64,000 nucleotides of DNA. Origin: JAMXLO01 sp963794185 (GTDB lineage: Bacteria; Pseudomonadota; Alphaproteobacteria; Acetobacterales; Acetobacteraceae). Position 1 is the stretch's first letter, and each line of letters starts with the position of its first letter. Positions 34,398 through 44,268 of this stretch are shown piece by piece. The DNA is taken from assembly GCA_963794185.1 (NCBI GenBank), contig CAWCDM010000086.1, positions 1-64,000 on the forward strand, in the 5' to 3' direction. The notes beneath the pieces are model-generated. The model had not been told where the DNA came from. It made no database searches and was given only the letters and a program-made list of their open reading frames with translations. The position numbers and the translations under genes were made by a program.

Positions 34398-34447
34398 GCC
34401 GGCGGGCCACTCCAGGAGGCTGTGCGGGTACTCTAGCTATATAGCCG

Positions 34448-35605
34448 CTACAGCGTTCCCGGGACAGAGGTGTTGGCCAATTCCGGGCGCAGAAAACGTC
34501 GATCCGGCAGCAATTCGCCGCCAAGAACGCGCAGGCCTTCCGCCACGCCGGCCAGCGGCAGGAATGTCTCGGAGTCGGTGCCGGTAACCAGCGTTTGGGC
34601 CGGAAGTTCGGCGAGCGCCTCGAACAGGGCGGCCCTCCGGTCCGGGTCGAGATGCACCGCCGGCTCATCGAGCAGCAGCATCGGCGCGAAGCCGCGTGCG
34701 TCGGCGATCAGCGCGGCATGGCCGAGGATCACGCCGACCAGCAGCGCCTTCTGCTCCCCGGTGCTGGCAAACGCGGCCGGTGTGCCGCTGGCCGCATCGC
34801 GGAGCGCCATGTCGGCGCGGTGGGCGCCGAGTGCCGCGGAGCCGGTCTCGGCGTCGCGTGCGCGGCCGGCGGCGAGGCCCTGGCGCAGCCAGTCCTCCAC
34901 CGCGAGCGCCGGCATCGCCGCTAGCCGTTCGGCGATCGGGCAGACCAGCGCCATCCGGGCGGCGGGAAAGCCGCGCGACGACGGCACAGCGTTCATGCGG
35001 GCCACCAGGGCCATGCGGGCGGCCGTGGCAGCAACGGCGTGGCGTGCCATCGAATCTTCCAGCCCGGCCAGCCAGCTCGGGTCGGCATGGCCGCCGGCGA
35101 GCAACCGGTTGCGCTGCGCCATGGCGGCGTCGTGGGCCGCGACCTCGCGCGCGTGGCCCGGCTCCAGCGCCCAGACCAGGCGGTCGAGGAACCGGCGGCG
35201 GCCGGACAGCCCCTCCTGGAACAGCCGGTCCATCTGCGGGGTGAGCCACACCGCGGCGGCGAGGGCGGCGATCTCCGCCTGGCTGCGCGGCGCGGCGCCG
35301 TCGAGACGGAACACGCGCCGGTCAGGGGGACCGTCGGGGAGTGTTCCGGTGCCGATGTCGGACTCGCCCTCCACGGTCGCAAACCGCCCGGCGATGGCCC
35401 AGCCGCCGGACCCGCCATGCCGCGCCAGATCGGCGTTGCGCGGGCCCCGCAAACCGCGCCCGGGCATCAGCAGCGACACCGCCTCCAGCAGGTTGGTCTT
35501 GCCGCTGCCGTTCGGTCCGAACAGCACGCTGATGCGGGCGCCCGGCCGCCAGGTGAGTGCCGCATAGTTGCGGAAGTCGGTCAGTGCGAGGCGGATGAGA
35601 CGCAT
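34448..35605 (-). CDS. recF: DNA replication and repair protein RecF
   Basis: A 385-residue SMC-like ATPase that loads RecA at gaps. Features are MRLIRLALTDFRNYAALTW at the N-terminus, Walker A FGPNGSGKTNLLEA near residues 30-43, and a C-terminal signature/Walker B region, STGEQKALLVGVIL and LLLDEPAVHLD. The ATG at 35605 gives the family N-terminus. It is cotranscribed with gyrB. Upstream lies the 3' end of the hybrid kinase gene on the same strand rather than dnaN. Confidence 0.96.
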   Translation of the reverse strand: MRLIRLALTDFRNYAALTWRPGARISVLFGPNGSGKTNLLEAVSLLMPGRGLRGPRNADLARHGGSGGWAIAGRFATVEGESDIGTGTLPDGPPDRRVFRLDGAAPRSQAEIAALAAAVWLTPQMDRLFQEGLSGRRRFLDRLVWALEPGHAREVAAHDAAMAQRNRLLAGGHADPSWLAGLEDSMARHAVAATAARMALVARMNAVPSSRGFPAARMALVCPIAERLAAMPALAVEDWLRQGLAAGRARDAETGSAALGAHRADMALRDAASGTPAAFASTGEQKALLVGVILGHAALIADARGFAPMLLLDEPAVHLDPDRRAALFEALAELPAQTLVTGTDSETFLPLAGVAEGLRVLGGELLPDRRFLRPELANTSVPGTL

Positions 35606-35687
35606 GCGCCGATCTGTGATCGCGGGGCGCAAAACGTCAACCGCCGGCAGCAGTTGCCCGATCCGTCCGACGCGCGCGTACCGCGGT

Positions 35688-38600
35688 TCAGGACGTTGGC
35701 AGCAGACGTTGGATGGCCTGGGAAAGTTCCGCCTGCTTCACCGGTTTGTTGAGCCGTCCACAGTCCTGGCCTGCGATGTCGCGCAAGGTATCGGTCGATA
35801 TGTCACCGGTCAAAATGATGAACGGGACCTGCCGATGCAGCGCTTCCCGTAATTTGCCGGCGACCTGGAGACCGTTCATTCCTCTCGGCAGGTTGTAGTC
35901 CGCCAGGATGAGGTCCGGTTGGACGGTTTCCCGCGCCACCAATTCCAGCGCCGCCACGCCGTCATGCGCTGTCACCACACCATGACCCTCGGCCTTAAGG
36001 ACGAGCTCGAGGACCTCGCACACCTCGGGATCGTCCTCGACGACCAGGATCGCGCCAGCCTGGCGACCAACCACGGCGATCCCGTCGCCGGTGCCGTGCC
36101 GATCGAGTTCGGGCTGCGGCGCCGCAACACCCGCGGCGAGCATGGCCTCGATGGCAAAGACCGAGCCCTTGCCCAGCCGCGAACGGACACGGATACGATG
36201 ATCCAGCAGTTTCCCGAGCCGTTGCACGATCGAAAGACCGAGGCCAAAACCACGGCTCCGCTCGCGCGCAGGATTGTCGAGCTGCCGGTACTCCTCGAAG
36301 ATCGACTGGAGCTGATCGTCGGGGATGCCGATTCCGGTGTCCCAGACCTCGATGCTCAGCATTCCGTCGCGCCGGCGGCAACCGAGCAGCACCTTGCCGT
36401 GCTGGGTATATTTCATTGCATTGGACAGCAGGTTGCGGATCATCTGCTCGAGCAGCCGCGGATCGCTGTGGATCGCGAGGGCGCACGGTACAACGCGCAA
36501 CTCAAGCCGCTTGGCGCGCGCGTGGTAGGCGAATTCGTTCTTCAATCCGTCAAGTACAATGTTGATCGGAAAATCGGTTAATTCCACGTGGACATTGCCG
36601 GTCTCGATTCGGTTTATGTCGAGCAGCGTGTTCAGCATGCCCGCCATGGCGTCCAACGTCTGGCCGAACCGTGTGACCAGTTTTCGTGCTCTGTGCCCTT
36701 CCACGGACTTCACCAACATATCCTGCATCAGGACGAGCGTTTGAAGCGGCTGTCGGAGGTCATGGCTCGCGGCGGCGAGAAAGCGCGACTTCGCGCTGTT
36801 GGCCTGTTCTGCCTGCCGCTTGGCCACCTGCAGTTCGTCCGCCGTGCGCTTCCGCTCGGTGATGTCGGCAAAGGTGATGACGACGCCCTCGACACCGTCG
36901 TCCTGGGTGCGATAGGGCAATATACGACGGATGTACCAGGCGCCGCTCCGGGCCTCGATCTCGCGCTCAAGCGGTGCGCGGATTCGCAGCACCGTTTCGG
37001 CGTCGGTCAGAAGAGCACTATCGGCAGCGAGCGAAGTGAGGTCCGCGAGCGGCCGCCCGATGTCACTGGCGATCACGTTGAACAGCGCCTTGGTGGCCGG
37101 CGTGAAGAAACGAATTTTGAGGTCAGTGTCCAGGAAGAGGGTCGCGACATCGGTGCTGTACAGGACATTCTGCAGATCGTTTGAGGTCGTGCGCTGCCGC
37201 TCCAGTGTTTCATGGAGCTGGCCGTTGAGCGCGGTGAGCTCCTCGTTGAGCGACTGCAGCTCCTCCTTCGAGGTGACCAGCTCCTCGTTCGTTGATTGGT
37301 ATTCCTCCTGGATGGACAACGCCTCGTCGTTGATCGCCCGCTGATCTTCGCTCGAGGTCTCGAGGCTGCGGATGGCGCCCTGCAGCTCCGTTTTCGTGGC
37401 TTCGAGTTCATGTTCGAGCGAGGCGATCCGCGAAACGTCCTGCGGCTTGTTGGCGCCGCTGCGCTTCGGCTCCTGTCTCGGCTCATCGACGAAGCAGATC
37501 AACAGCAGCTCTTCGTCCGCACGCCGAACCGGCTGCACATCGATGCTGAACGGGACCGTGTAGCCATTCTGCTTGATCCTGCCACCGCCGACGATGATGC
37601 GCACATTGTCCCGGGCAGCCTGCTCGACTGCGGAGTGGAGCTTGGTCCGCATGTCGTGACGCGCCATGGCGAGCAGATCGTGCGTGGCATAACCGGCTGC
37701 CACGCGCAGATAGCGATCCGTCGGTCCGAGGGAATAGAGGCACTCGTAGTTGCGGTTGATCAGCACCGCTGCCGGCGCGAAGGCCTCGGTCACCAGGCGT
37801 CGACAAAGTTCGGCGAGTGCGGTCTGGCGCGAGGTCGCCTGGCCCTGTCCTGGTCGCACCGGGACTCTAACGGGGTCACCGGTGCTGGGTGAAAAACCAA
37901 ATCCTCGCGTTCGGCTGTGACCGATGCGCCGATAGAGCCGCTCCGGCTTGGAAATCTCCTCGAAGCGTCCGTCGACGTTGCCGGCCGTCTCAGAGCTGCC
38001 AAGCAGGAGAATTCCGCCGTCGCGCAACGAGAAATGGAACAGCGAGACAACCTTCGCCTGAGCCTCCGGCCGCAAATAGATCAGCAGGTTTCGACACGAG
38101 ACGAGGTCGATGCGTGAGAACGGCGGATCGGCCAGCACATCCTGCACCGTGAATACCACCGCTGCGCGCAGCTCGGGCAGCACCCTGTAAGAGTTGCCCT
38201 CTTTCGAAAAGAAGCGTGCCAGCCGAGCCGGCGAGACGTCCGTCTCGATCGTCTCCGGGTAGCAGCCATCCCGGGCTTTGGCAACAGCATCCGGGTCAAC
38301 GTCCGAGGCGAAGACCTGCAGCTTGATATCGAGCTTCGCCGCGCCGATTTCTTCAAGGAAGAGCATGGCAAGGGAATAGGTTTCCTCACCCGTGCTGCAT
38401 CCGGCAATCCAGATCCGGAGAGGTTGACCGGGCGAGTGGCCGCGGACCAGGTCGGGAACGATCTTCTTGGTCAGGAGATCGAACACTTTCGGATCGCGAA
38501 AGAAGTTCGTGACATTGATGAGCAGGTCCATGGCGAGAAGATCGAGCTCACCTGGGTCGCTCCTCAGCAGTTCGAGATAGCGATCCATGTCATCGGACTC

Positions 38601-39408
38601 GATCGTTGCCATCGCCATGCGACGCTCGGCCCGACGCTGCAGCGTGCCCGGCTTGTAGAGCCTGAAATCATGGCTGGTTCTGGTACGCAGAAGATCGATG
38701 ATTTCGAGCAGCCAGGGTGGTTCCGTACCCTGCGGCAGCGAGCTGTTCTGTGCGTGCGCGCTGGCAATTCGGTGGTGATATCTGACGATAGCTTCGGGTA
38801 TCGCCGCCACCGGCAGCACGAGGTCCACTGCGCCCGTTGCGATCGCGCTCCGCGGCATGCCGTCATAGCCGGCCTCTTCAGGGTTCTGCGCGATGACGAG
38901 CCCGTATTTTGCCTTAACGGCTTTGACTCCGAGGCTGCCGTCGGCCCCGGTTCCCGACAGTATCACGCAGATCGCGCGCGAGCCGTATTCCTCGGCCATC
39001 GAGTGGAGCAGAAAATCGAACGGCAGGCGGGCACCGTGACGTGCCTGTGGACGCGAAAGGTGCAGGGCGGCGTTGCCGACGGACAGGTAGGATCCGGGCG
39101 GGATGAGATAGATGTGCGCGCGCTCGATCGGCACTCCATCCGTCGCCTGCAGCACGGTCATCGATGTGTGGCCGGCCAGCAGGTCCACCATCATGCTCTC
39201 GTGGGTCGGATCAAGGTGCTGGACGAGGATGAAGGCCATGCCGCTTTCCGCGGGCAACACGGCCACGAGCTTCCTGAAGGCGTCGAGGCCACCTGCGGAG
39301 GCGCCTATCGCCACGACCGGAAACTCGCCAGGTACCGTACGGAGGCGGGGTCTGCCGGCTCGATCGTGGGTCGCCTGTCTCGGGCGGAAGCGAACTGCTT
39401 TCTGGCAT
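35688..39408 (-). CDS. CheB-CheR-PAS-histidine kinase-receiver hybrid protein (N-terminal frameshift)
   Basis: A giant cytoplasmic signalling protein of about 1239 residues. In order: a CheB methylesterase domain (GASAGG serine, LVQHLDPTHES histidine, LSGTGADGS aspartate), a CheR methyltransferase domain (IWIAGCSTGEETYSLAML and LVSCRNLLIYL), a coiled-coil stretch (about 690-780), a PAS domain, a HisKA domain with phospho-acceptor H882 (AASHDLRQPLQ), an HATPase domain (NLLSNAMKY, WDTGIGIPDDQ) and a C-terminal receiver with D1170 (ILADYNLP). One extra base at 39330 separates the likely start (MPESSSLPPETGDPRSSRQT) from the body, which resumes as GEFPVVAIGASAGG. No chemoreceptor gene is nearby. 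Confidence 0.93.
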
Positions 39409-39699
39409 TTTATGTCGGCTCTTGAGCCGTCGGCGCCCCCTCGCGCCACGGCAAGACTACGAGTTGCGGCATTCTTGTCATTGATCCAAGTCAACGCTAA
39501 AGGACCACACGCAATATAGAGTCCAAAAGCAAGATATACAACTTGCAGTTGGATGCCGCGCCCGGGCCAACGATAGCCAGTGGCGATGTGGATGGCGTTG
39601 GCATTTGCCCTGAAGGCGCTTGGAAAAGCTTGTACCGCCTCCACCTTGCCGGAGAGGTGTACCTCGGTCGCGCCGTTCCAGCGTGGCAAGACACCTGCG

Positions 39700-39999
39700 T
39701 CAGGCTTTGACCAGCAGCTGGACGCACATCGCCAAGACCGATGGTCCGTGTGTTACAGGTGCAGTACAGTTCTTCCTGCCGACCTTGACTTTGACAGCCA
39801 CATCAACCGCGGGCTCGCTCTCGAGAGGGACCGGGACCTGGACCGGCTCGGGCGCGGATGCCTCGTCGGCGGCGTCGGCCCTGAACTCGTAATCGATCGC
39901 CATATTGAGCAGCCTCTGCCTGGAGGCTTCGCGGTCGGTGACCCCATCGGCCATCTCCCGGAAGCGTGCCGCCTCGGCGCGAAGAAACTTGGGGGTCAT
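39700..39999 (-). CDS. Small hypothetical protein
   Basis: A 99-residue soluble protein. The first 45 residues (LRAEAARFREMADGVTDREA, then RQRLLNMAIDYEFRAD) are helical and resemble small alphaproteobacterial proteins of unknown function with the pattern 'LR..A..YR..A..'. The second half is Val/Pro-rich and less ordered. AAAGGA lies 8 bases upstream of the ATG. It is divergent from nothing and lies between the hybrid kinase promoter region and a repeat-containing spacer. Confidence 0.65.
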   Translation of the reverse strand: MTPKFLRAEAARFREMADGVTDREASRQRLLNMAIDYEFRADAADEASAPEPVQVPVPLESEPAVDVAVKVKVGRKNCTAPVTHGPSVLAMCVQLLVKA

Positions 40000-40579
40000 T
40001 GACCGTCCTTTCAGAGTCAGGGCTATCCCCTAATGGCAGCCTGCATGGCTTTGTCGGACTTGGGTAATCCCCTGATGATAGTGGGGGCATTCTTGATATG
40101 TGTATGCTGCGCGCCAGGCACAAGTGGCAGGTGACCTTGGCCACCGATATTGGCCGCGTCGCCTGCTGCCGTAGGAATTGCTGTTCCGCTCCAACCGAAT
40201 GCGACATTCAGGGCATGGTCCGGGCGGGCTATCGAAATCCAGCCAGAAGGCTTCACCGCAGAGACGCTGAGACGCAGAGAAAACACCACTTCGCGCAAAC
40301 TCGGCCGATGTGTGACCCGGTGTGTATCGAAATATTCTCGGCGCACTCAGCGTCTCTGCGGTGAATTTTCCTTGTTCTGGTCGTGCCGCAAGGTCGGTGG
40401 AAATTGGGTTGGCGTCATCTCCGGCGTGGCGCGTCGTCAGACCGTCGAGCAGCGCCCGGTTCACCAGTCGGGTTCCGCCCTGGTCGAACATGGTGCGACG
40501 AAAATCGGCCCGTTCAGCAATCCGACCAACCGTCGGCGCGAGCGGTCACCGCGTCGATCGCATTGACGATTCAGAAGGG
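40000..40579. other. Spacer with inverted repeat and a possible gene remnant
   Basis: The spacer holds the inverted repeat at 40252-40365. On the minus strand, from about 40545 down to 40395, an open stretch of about 50 codons reads VGRIAERADFRRTMFDQGG and then TRLVNRALLDGLTTRHAGDD. It looks protein-like but has a stop just upstream and runs into the repeat, so it may be the tail of a lost gene. I do not recognize its family. Confidence 0.4.
40252..40365. repeat. Inverted repeat of the CCGCAGAGACGCTGAG type
   Basis: TTCACCGCAGAGACGCTGAG at 40252-40271 is repeated exactly, inverted, at 40346-40365, around a spacer of 74 bases. The words resemble those of the larger inverted repeat at 3216-3333 and a class of dispersed 'GCAGAGACGCAGAG' intergenic repeats. 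Confidence 0.75.
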
Positions 40580-41485
40580 CTACGCATTTTCCTTGCACCA
40601 TTGCGCGACCTGCGCATGCGTCGCGAACCAGCAGTTCCCCCGTGCCTTCATGTGCCCGATCAGCCGCTCCAGCACCGGCATGCGCGAACGGTGCCCGGTG
40701 ATGTGCGGATGCATCGTCAGCAGGAACAGCCCGCCCTCGTCCCATGCGCCGTCAAATTCGGCGGTGAAGATCTCCTCCACCGCGGACGGCGGCGTGTAGG
40801 GACGCAGCGCTGAGAACCGCACGAAATTGTCGTACACCGCATCGTCGCGAATCCATTCCGGCGGCAGTTCGACGATGCCGGTCGGCTCGCCTGCATCCAT
40901 CAGCTCGTACGGGTCGTCGTCGGCCATCAACGAGCTGTCGTAGAGCAGCCGCAGCTCGCGCACGATGTCGAGTGTGTTCACCGAAAAGTCCCAGCTCGCG
41001 GTGCGCATGCCGACCGGATCTCGGCCGGCGATGCGTCCCAGGGTCTCCGTAGCCCGGAATGTCAGGTCGCGTTCGGCCTCGCGCGTCAGGGTGGTGTTGG
41101 CTTCATGGATCCACGAATGGATGCCGATTTCGTGCCCGTCATCGGCGACACCGCGCACTTCTTCCGGATGCAGCAACGCCGATACGGCCGGGTAGAAGAA
41201 GCTGGCAGGAATGGCCTCCTTCTGCAGCAGGCTGCGGATGCGCGGCATCGCCTGGCGGTTGCCGTACTGGCCCTGGCTGATCCGCATCGGACTTTCATCG
41301 GCATCGCGCAGCGGGATGGTCTCGTGGTCGGCGTCGAATGAGATTGCCACCGCGCAGCGCGCACCATCCGGCCAGGCCTGCGGCTTCAGGCTGCGGCCGG
41401 CGCGGGCGCGACCGACGATGCGCCGCCAGGTGGCTTCGGACCACTGCCAGGGCTCGCCGTCGGGATGCCTGGTCTGATCGTTCAT
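40580..41485 (-). CDS. Polysaccharide deacetylase family protein (NodB fold)
   Basis: A 301-residue metal-dependent hydrolase. The NodB homology domain has the catalytic SFDADHE motif near residues 49-55 and the metal-binding HSWIHEAN; the later part contains VGMRTASWDFSVNTL and, near the C-terminus, LFLLTMHPHITGHRSRM. No signal peptide is seen, so it is likely cytoplasmic, as in allantoinase/PuuE-like members that hydrolyse small amides rather than cell-wall glycans. The ATG at 41485 is used; upstream frame sequence is not conserved-looking. Confidence 0.88.
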   Translation of the reverse strand: MNDQTRHPDGEPWQWSEATWRRIVGRARAGRSLKPQAWPDGARCAVAISFDADHETIPLRDADESPMRISQGQYGNRQAMPRIRSLLQKEAIPASFFYPAVSALLHPEEVRGVADDGHEIGIHSWIHEANTTLTREAERDLTFRATETLGRIAGRDPVGMRTASWDFSVNTLDIVRELRLLYDSSLMADDDPYELMDAGEPTGIVELPPEWIRDDAVYDNFVRFSALRPYTPPSAVEEIFTAEFDGAWDEGGLFLLTMHPHITGHRSRMPVLERLIGHMKARGNCWFATHAQVAQWCKENA

Positions 41486-41688
41486 GTGACGCACTCCTGT
41501 GAGTTTCCACTGCTTTGGGCTGCGGCCATACAACGCCGGATCACCGCCCGCCATCGTCGTCGCGTCCCGCCGCCGTGGACTTCACAAAGGCGTGTTCATG
41601 TAACGGATCAACGCCTTCGCGCCGGCTACGGCGCAGCGTTCATCTTCTGGGATAACGAAGTTGTGACTGCGCTAAGGGCGCGTACAGC

Positions 41689-41717
41689 AAAAGGGGGCCG
41701 GCAAATGACCGGCCCCC
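41689..41717 (-). terminator. Intrinsic terminator after the small exported protein gene
   Basis: On the minus strand, GGGGGCCGG and CCGGCCCCC (41709-41717 with 41693-41701) form a perfect 9-base stem with a 7-base loop followed by TTTT (41689-41692). It lies 19 bases beyond the stop at 41736. Confidence 0.85.
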
Positions 41718-41735
41718 CCGGGGTCGCGTGCCGAA

Positions 41736-42014
41736 TCAGTCGGCGCCGCCGTCCTGGGCGGGCGGATAAAGATAGACGTGGGAGAAGCGGCCGGTTTGCG
41801 GTGGCTGCGGCTGCGGCTCCGTCACCGGACCCGCGAGATCCCCGGAGGGTGCACCATCGTCGGGGAAGACATAGCCGCCCGTGCCGTATGTCGGGGCCGG
41901 TGGCTGTCCAAAGGCTGCCGAGGGATCTGGCGTCGCCGTGTTGGGGCTGGCCGCGAAGGCGGCTCCGGTGGATAGGGCCAGCGCCGCTGCGCCAGCAAGC
42001 AAGATGGTTTTCAT
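41736..42014 (-). CDS. Small exported Pro-rich protein
   Basis: A 92-residue protein of unknown function. Residues 1-22 form a signal peptide (MKTILLAGAAALALSTGAAF, cleavage after AFA). The mature part is Pro/Gly/Gln-rich (PDPSAAFGQPPAPTYGTGG, EPQPQPPQ) and probably disordered. The ATG at 42014 is chosen because AGGAG lies 7 bases upstream; an in-frame ATG 18 bases earlier would spoil the signal peptide. A strong terminator follows. Confidence 0.75.
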   Translation of the reverse strand: MKTILLAGAAALALSTGAAFAASPNTATPDPSAAFGQPPAPTYGTGGYVFPDDGAPSGDLAGPVTEPQPQPPQTGRFSHVYLYPPAQDGGAD

Positions 42015-42266
42015 AACGAGGCTCCTGTTCATTGTCGCCACCATCGCGATGGCGGATCGGTACCGTTTCTTCCTCCCCGTTCGGCGGCTGATGTTCGGTG
42101 TCTGGTGCATCGCCGCCAAGGAGGCATATGGCGCATGATCGAACGCACGACAGACACGACGAGGCCACTACAGCCATGCAAACGATGCATATGTGCACTG
42201 GAAGTTTCACAATGTAACGCAACGGTTCTTCCAGTCTCTTGCCGGTTACCGGATGATACGTAAGTC

Positions 42267-43205
42267 TCACGCTGAGGTGATCACACGACCACCGATCGAT
42301 CCTTTATTTCGGATACGACACGCCATCAGCGGCAACAAATACAACAACGTGATGTACCCCGTGAATACGGCAGCGCTCAAGCCGATCGCCAACGCCTGAC
42401 TTCCCGAGATCATCAAAACCGTGACGAAGGCGTCGCCCACCAAACCGAGCGCGATCATGCCTTCGGCCAGCAGCATTATCCTAACAGTATAGTTCAGCAC
42501 CGCCGCGTCCGCATCACCGCCTGCCGCTATGCGGTGATAGGCCGCCGGCGCGATCAACATGACAATGGCAACTGCGATGAGTAGGAGGCTTGCCAGGTGC
42601 ACCGCGCGCGATGTGGCACCGAGACGGTCGAAACTGTCAGTCAGAACGGCACTCATCTGGAAGCCGAACAGTGCCTGCGCTCCTGGCAGGATCACACGCA
42701 ATTCAGTCAGTGCCTGGGCGATGCGCACTTCCAGCGACAGCTGCTTGTCCTCCATCGGTTGTTCTTTCCGTCTCGTGCGGGCCGCTGACAGCAGCGGCAG
42801 CACGTACCATACGGACCATGCTCCCATCACAAATACGCTTCCGGCCAATGCGGCACCCATTGTCCCGGCAGGGGAAACAATGCCGAGCGAAACGTCAATC
42901 GCCAGCGCAAGCGACAGCGGGAGCAACGCGAGCTGCAATGCGCCGGAGGCGTAGCCAAGCATACGGGTCGTGGCGCGGCCCTGCTCCGCGATCTGGTGGA
43001 ACGAAGGCGCGGCGAGCAGTAGGTTTGCAGTGATCAGGACCAGCAGCAGTGCAACGCAGTCGAGTGTCTGGAACGCCGCGGGCAGCCTCGCAAATCCCGG
43101 TGAGAACGCTGCAAGGTATTGCAGGCCCAGCAGGATTTGCGCGCCGAGCATCGCAAGGCGCGTCTCATTCAGCAGATCGTTGAGCCGGGCTTCGATTGGC
43201 GGCAT
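42267..43205 (-). CDS. Integral membrane protein with two homologous halves (DUF6328-like)
   Basis: A 312-residue inner-membrane protein with about eight hydrophobic segments. Its two halves are alike: RLNDLLNETRLAMLGAQILL (residues about 7-26) corresponds to RIAQALTELRVILPGAQALF (about 160-179), and LLLAAPSFHQIAEQG to MLIAPAAYHRIAAGG. Each half has four membrane segments, the organization of the small DUF6328-type proteins, here fused in tandem. No catalytic motif is seen and the function is unknown. The ATG at 43205 has GAGG 8 bases upstream. Confidence 0.8.
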   Translation of the reverse strand: MPPIEARLNDLLNETRLAMLGAQILLGLQYLAAFSPGFARLPAAFQTLDCVALLLVLITANLLLAAPSFHQIAEQGRATTRMLGYASGALQLALLPLSLALAIDVSLGIVSPAGTMGAALAGSVFVMGAWSVWYVLPLLSAARTRRKEQPMEDKQLSLEVRIAQALTELRVILPGAQALFGFQMSAVLTDSFDRLGATSRAVHLASLLLIAVAIVMLIAPAAYHRIAAGGDADAAVLNYTVRIMLLAEGMIALGLVGDAFVTVLMISGSQALAIGLSAAVFTGYITLLYLLPLMACRIRNKGSIGGRVITSA

Positions 43206-43333
43206 GCGGAAAGCCTCGCGTCGGCGAACGTTCCGCATGGAAAACCCGTTGGGGCCGCCGCGGTTCCCTCGACGCAGTACGGACACGCAGCAAATCAACT
43301 GCGTCAGTCGCGACCATCCTTCCGTACTCCTTG

Positions 43334-44266
43334 TCATCCCCCCTTCGCAGGGACAAGCTTCGCGGGCATGACAACAAGAGGCGACGTCCCGCGATCCTGA
43401 TTCGATTGGTGCGGGGCGAGTCCTGACCGGGACGTGAACGACATCGCGCGGAACAGCGCCCCCAAGGCATGGTGCCGTTCCGCCGTCAGTTTCGCACAGC
43501 TTCCTTCGGCCTTACCGGATGTCCCAGGTAACTCTCCAGTACCCGTGTCGGGCGTGCCATCCGCGCGGACGCGACCCTGATCGAGCCACAGCACGCGTGT
43601 ACACCAGTTCTGCACGATGACTGCCTGATGCGTCGACAGCACCAGGATCTCGGCGCCGCGCACCATGTCCTCCAGCCGCTTCCGCGCCTTCTCCATGAAC
43701 TCGGCGTCGCCGGCGAGGAACCATTCGTCCATCAACAAAATCTGCGGTCGGATCGCGGTGGCCATGGCAAACCCCAACCGCACCAGCATGCCGGACGAAT
43801 AGGTCCGCAACGGCAGATCGAGGAAGTCGCCAAGTCCGGCGAACTCGGCGACATCCTCTTCCAGACGCGACAGCTCGGAGCGCGACAAACCGTCATAAAG
43901 GCCGCGCAACATGATATTCTCGCGGCCGGTGCCGTCGATGTTCATCCCGAGGTTGGTGTCGAGCAGCGCGCTCAGGCTACCTTGCACCCGTACCCGGCCC
44001 ATGACCGGTTCATAGATGCCCGCGACAGTTCGCAGCAGCGTGGTCTTGCCCGCGCCGTTGCCGCCGATCAAAGCCAATCTGTCGCCGCTGGTGAGCGAAA
44101 AGGAGATGTCCCGCAGCGCCTCCACCACGACGCGCGACTGCTTGTCCTGGCCCAGCCGACCGGATGCAGCCGCCACCACGGTCTTTTTCAGACTGCGGCT
44201 GTTGCCGTGGTAGAGCGGGAAGAACACCGATACGCCGGAGATGTCGATGCGCGGTTCGCAACGCAT
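43334..44266 (-). CDS. ABC transporter ATPase of a Wzt/KpsT-type polysaccharide exporter (C-terminal frameshift)
   Basis: The nucleotide-binding subunit of an O-antigen/capsule-type exporter. Walker A LIGGNGAGKTTLLRT, the YSSGMLVRLGFAMA signature, Walker B ILLMDEW and the switch histidine in LSTHQ are present. Near the end one extra G in a G-run (43542-43544 on the plus strand CCC) changes the C-terminus. In the other frame it reads DTVLESYLGHPVRPKEAVRN and stops at 43486, a normal ending for this family, while the given frame runs on to 43334. No long C-terminal carbohydrate-binding domain is present. The ATG follows the permease stop by 2 bases. Confidence 0.92.
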   Translation of the reverse strand: MRCEPRIDISGVSVFFPLYHGNSRSLKKTVVAAASGRLGQDKQSRVVVEALRDISFSLTSGDRLALIGGNGAGKTTLLRTVAGIYEPVMGRVRVQGSLSALLDTNLGMNIDGTGRENIMLRGLYDGLSRSELSRLEEDVAEFAGLGDFLDLPLRTYSSGMLVRLGFAMATAIRPQILLMDEWFLAGDAEFMEKARKRLEDMVRGAEILVLSTHQAVIVQNWCTRVLWLDQGRVRADGTPDTGTGELPGTSGKAEGSCAKLTAERHHALGALFRAMSFTSRSGLAPHQSNQDRGTSPLVVMPAKLVPAKGG

Positions 44267-44268
44267 GG

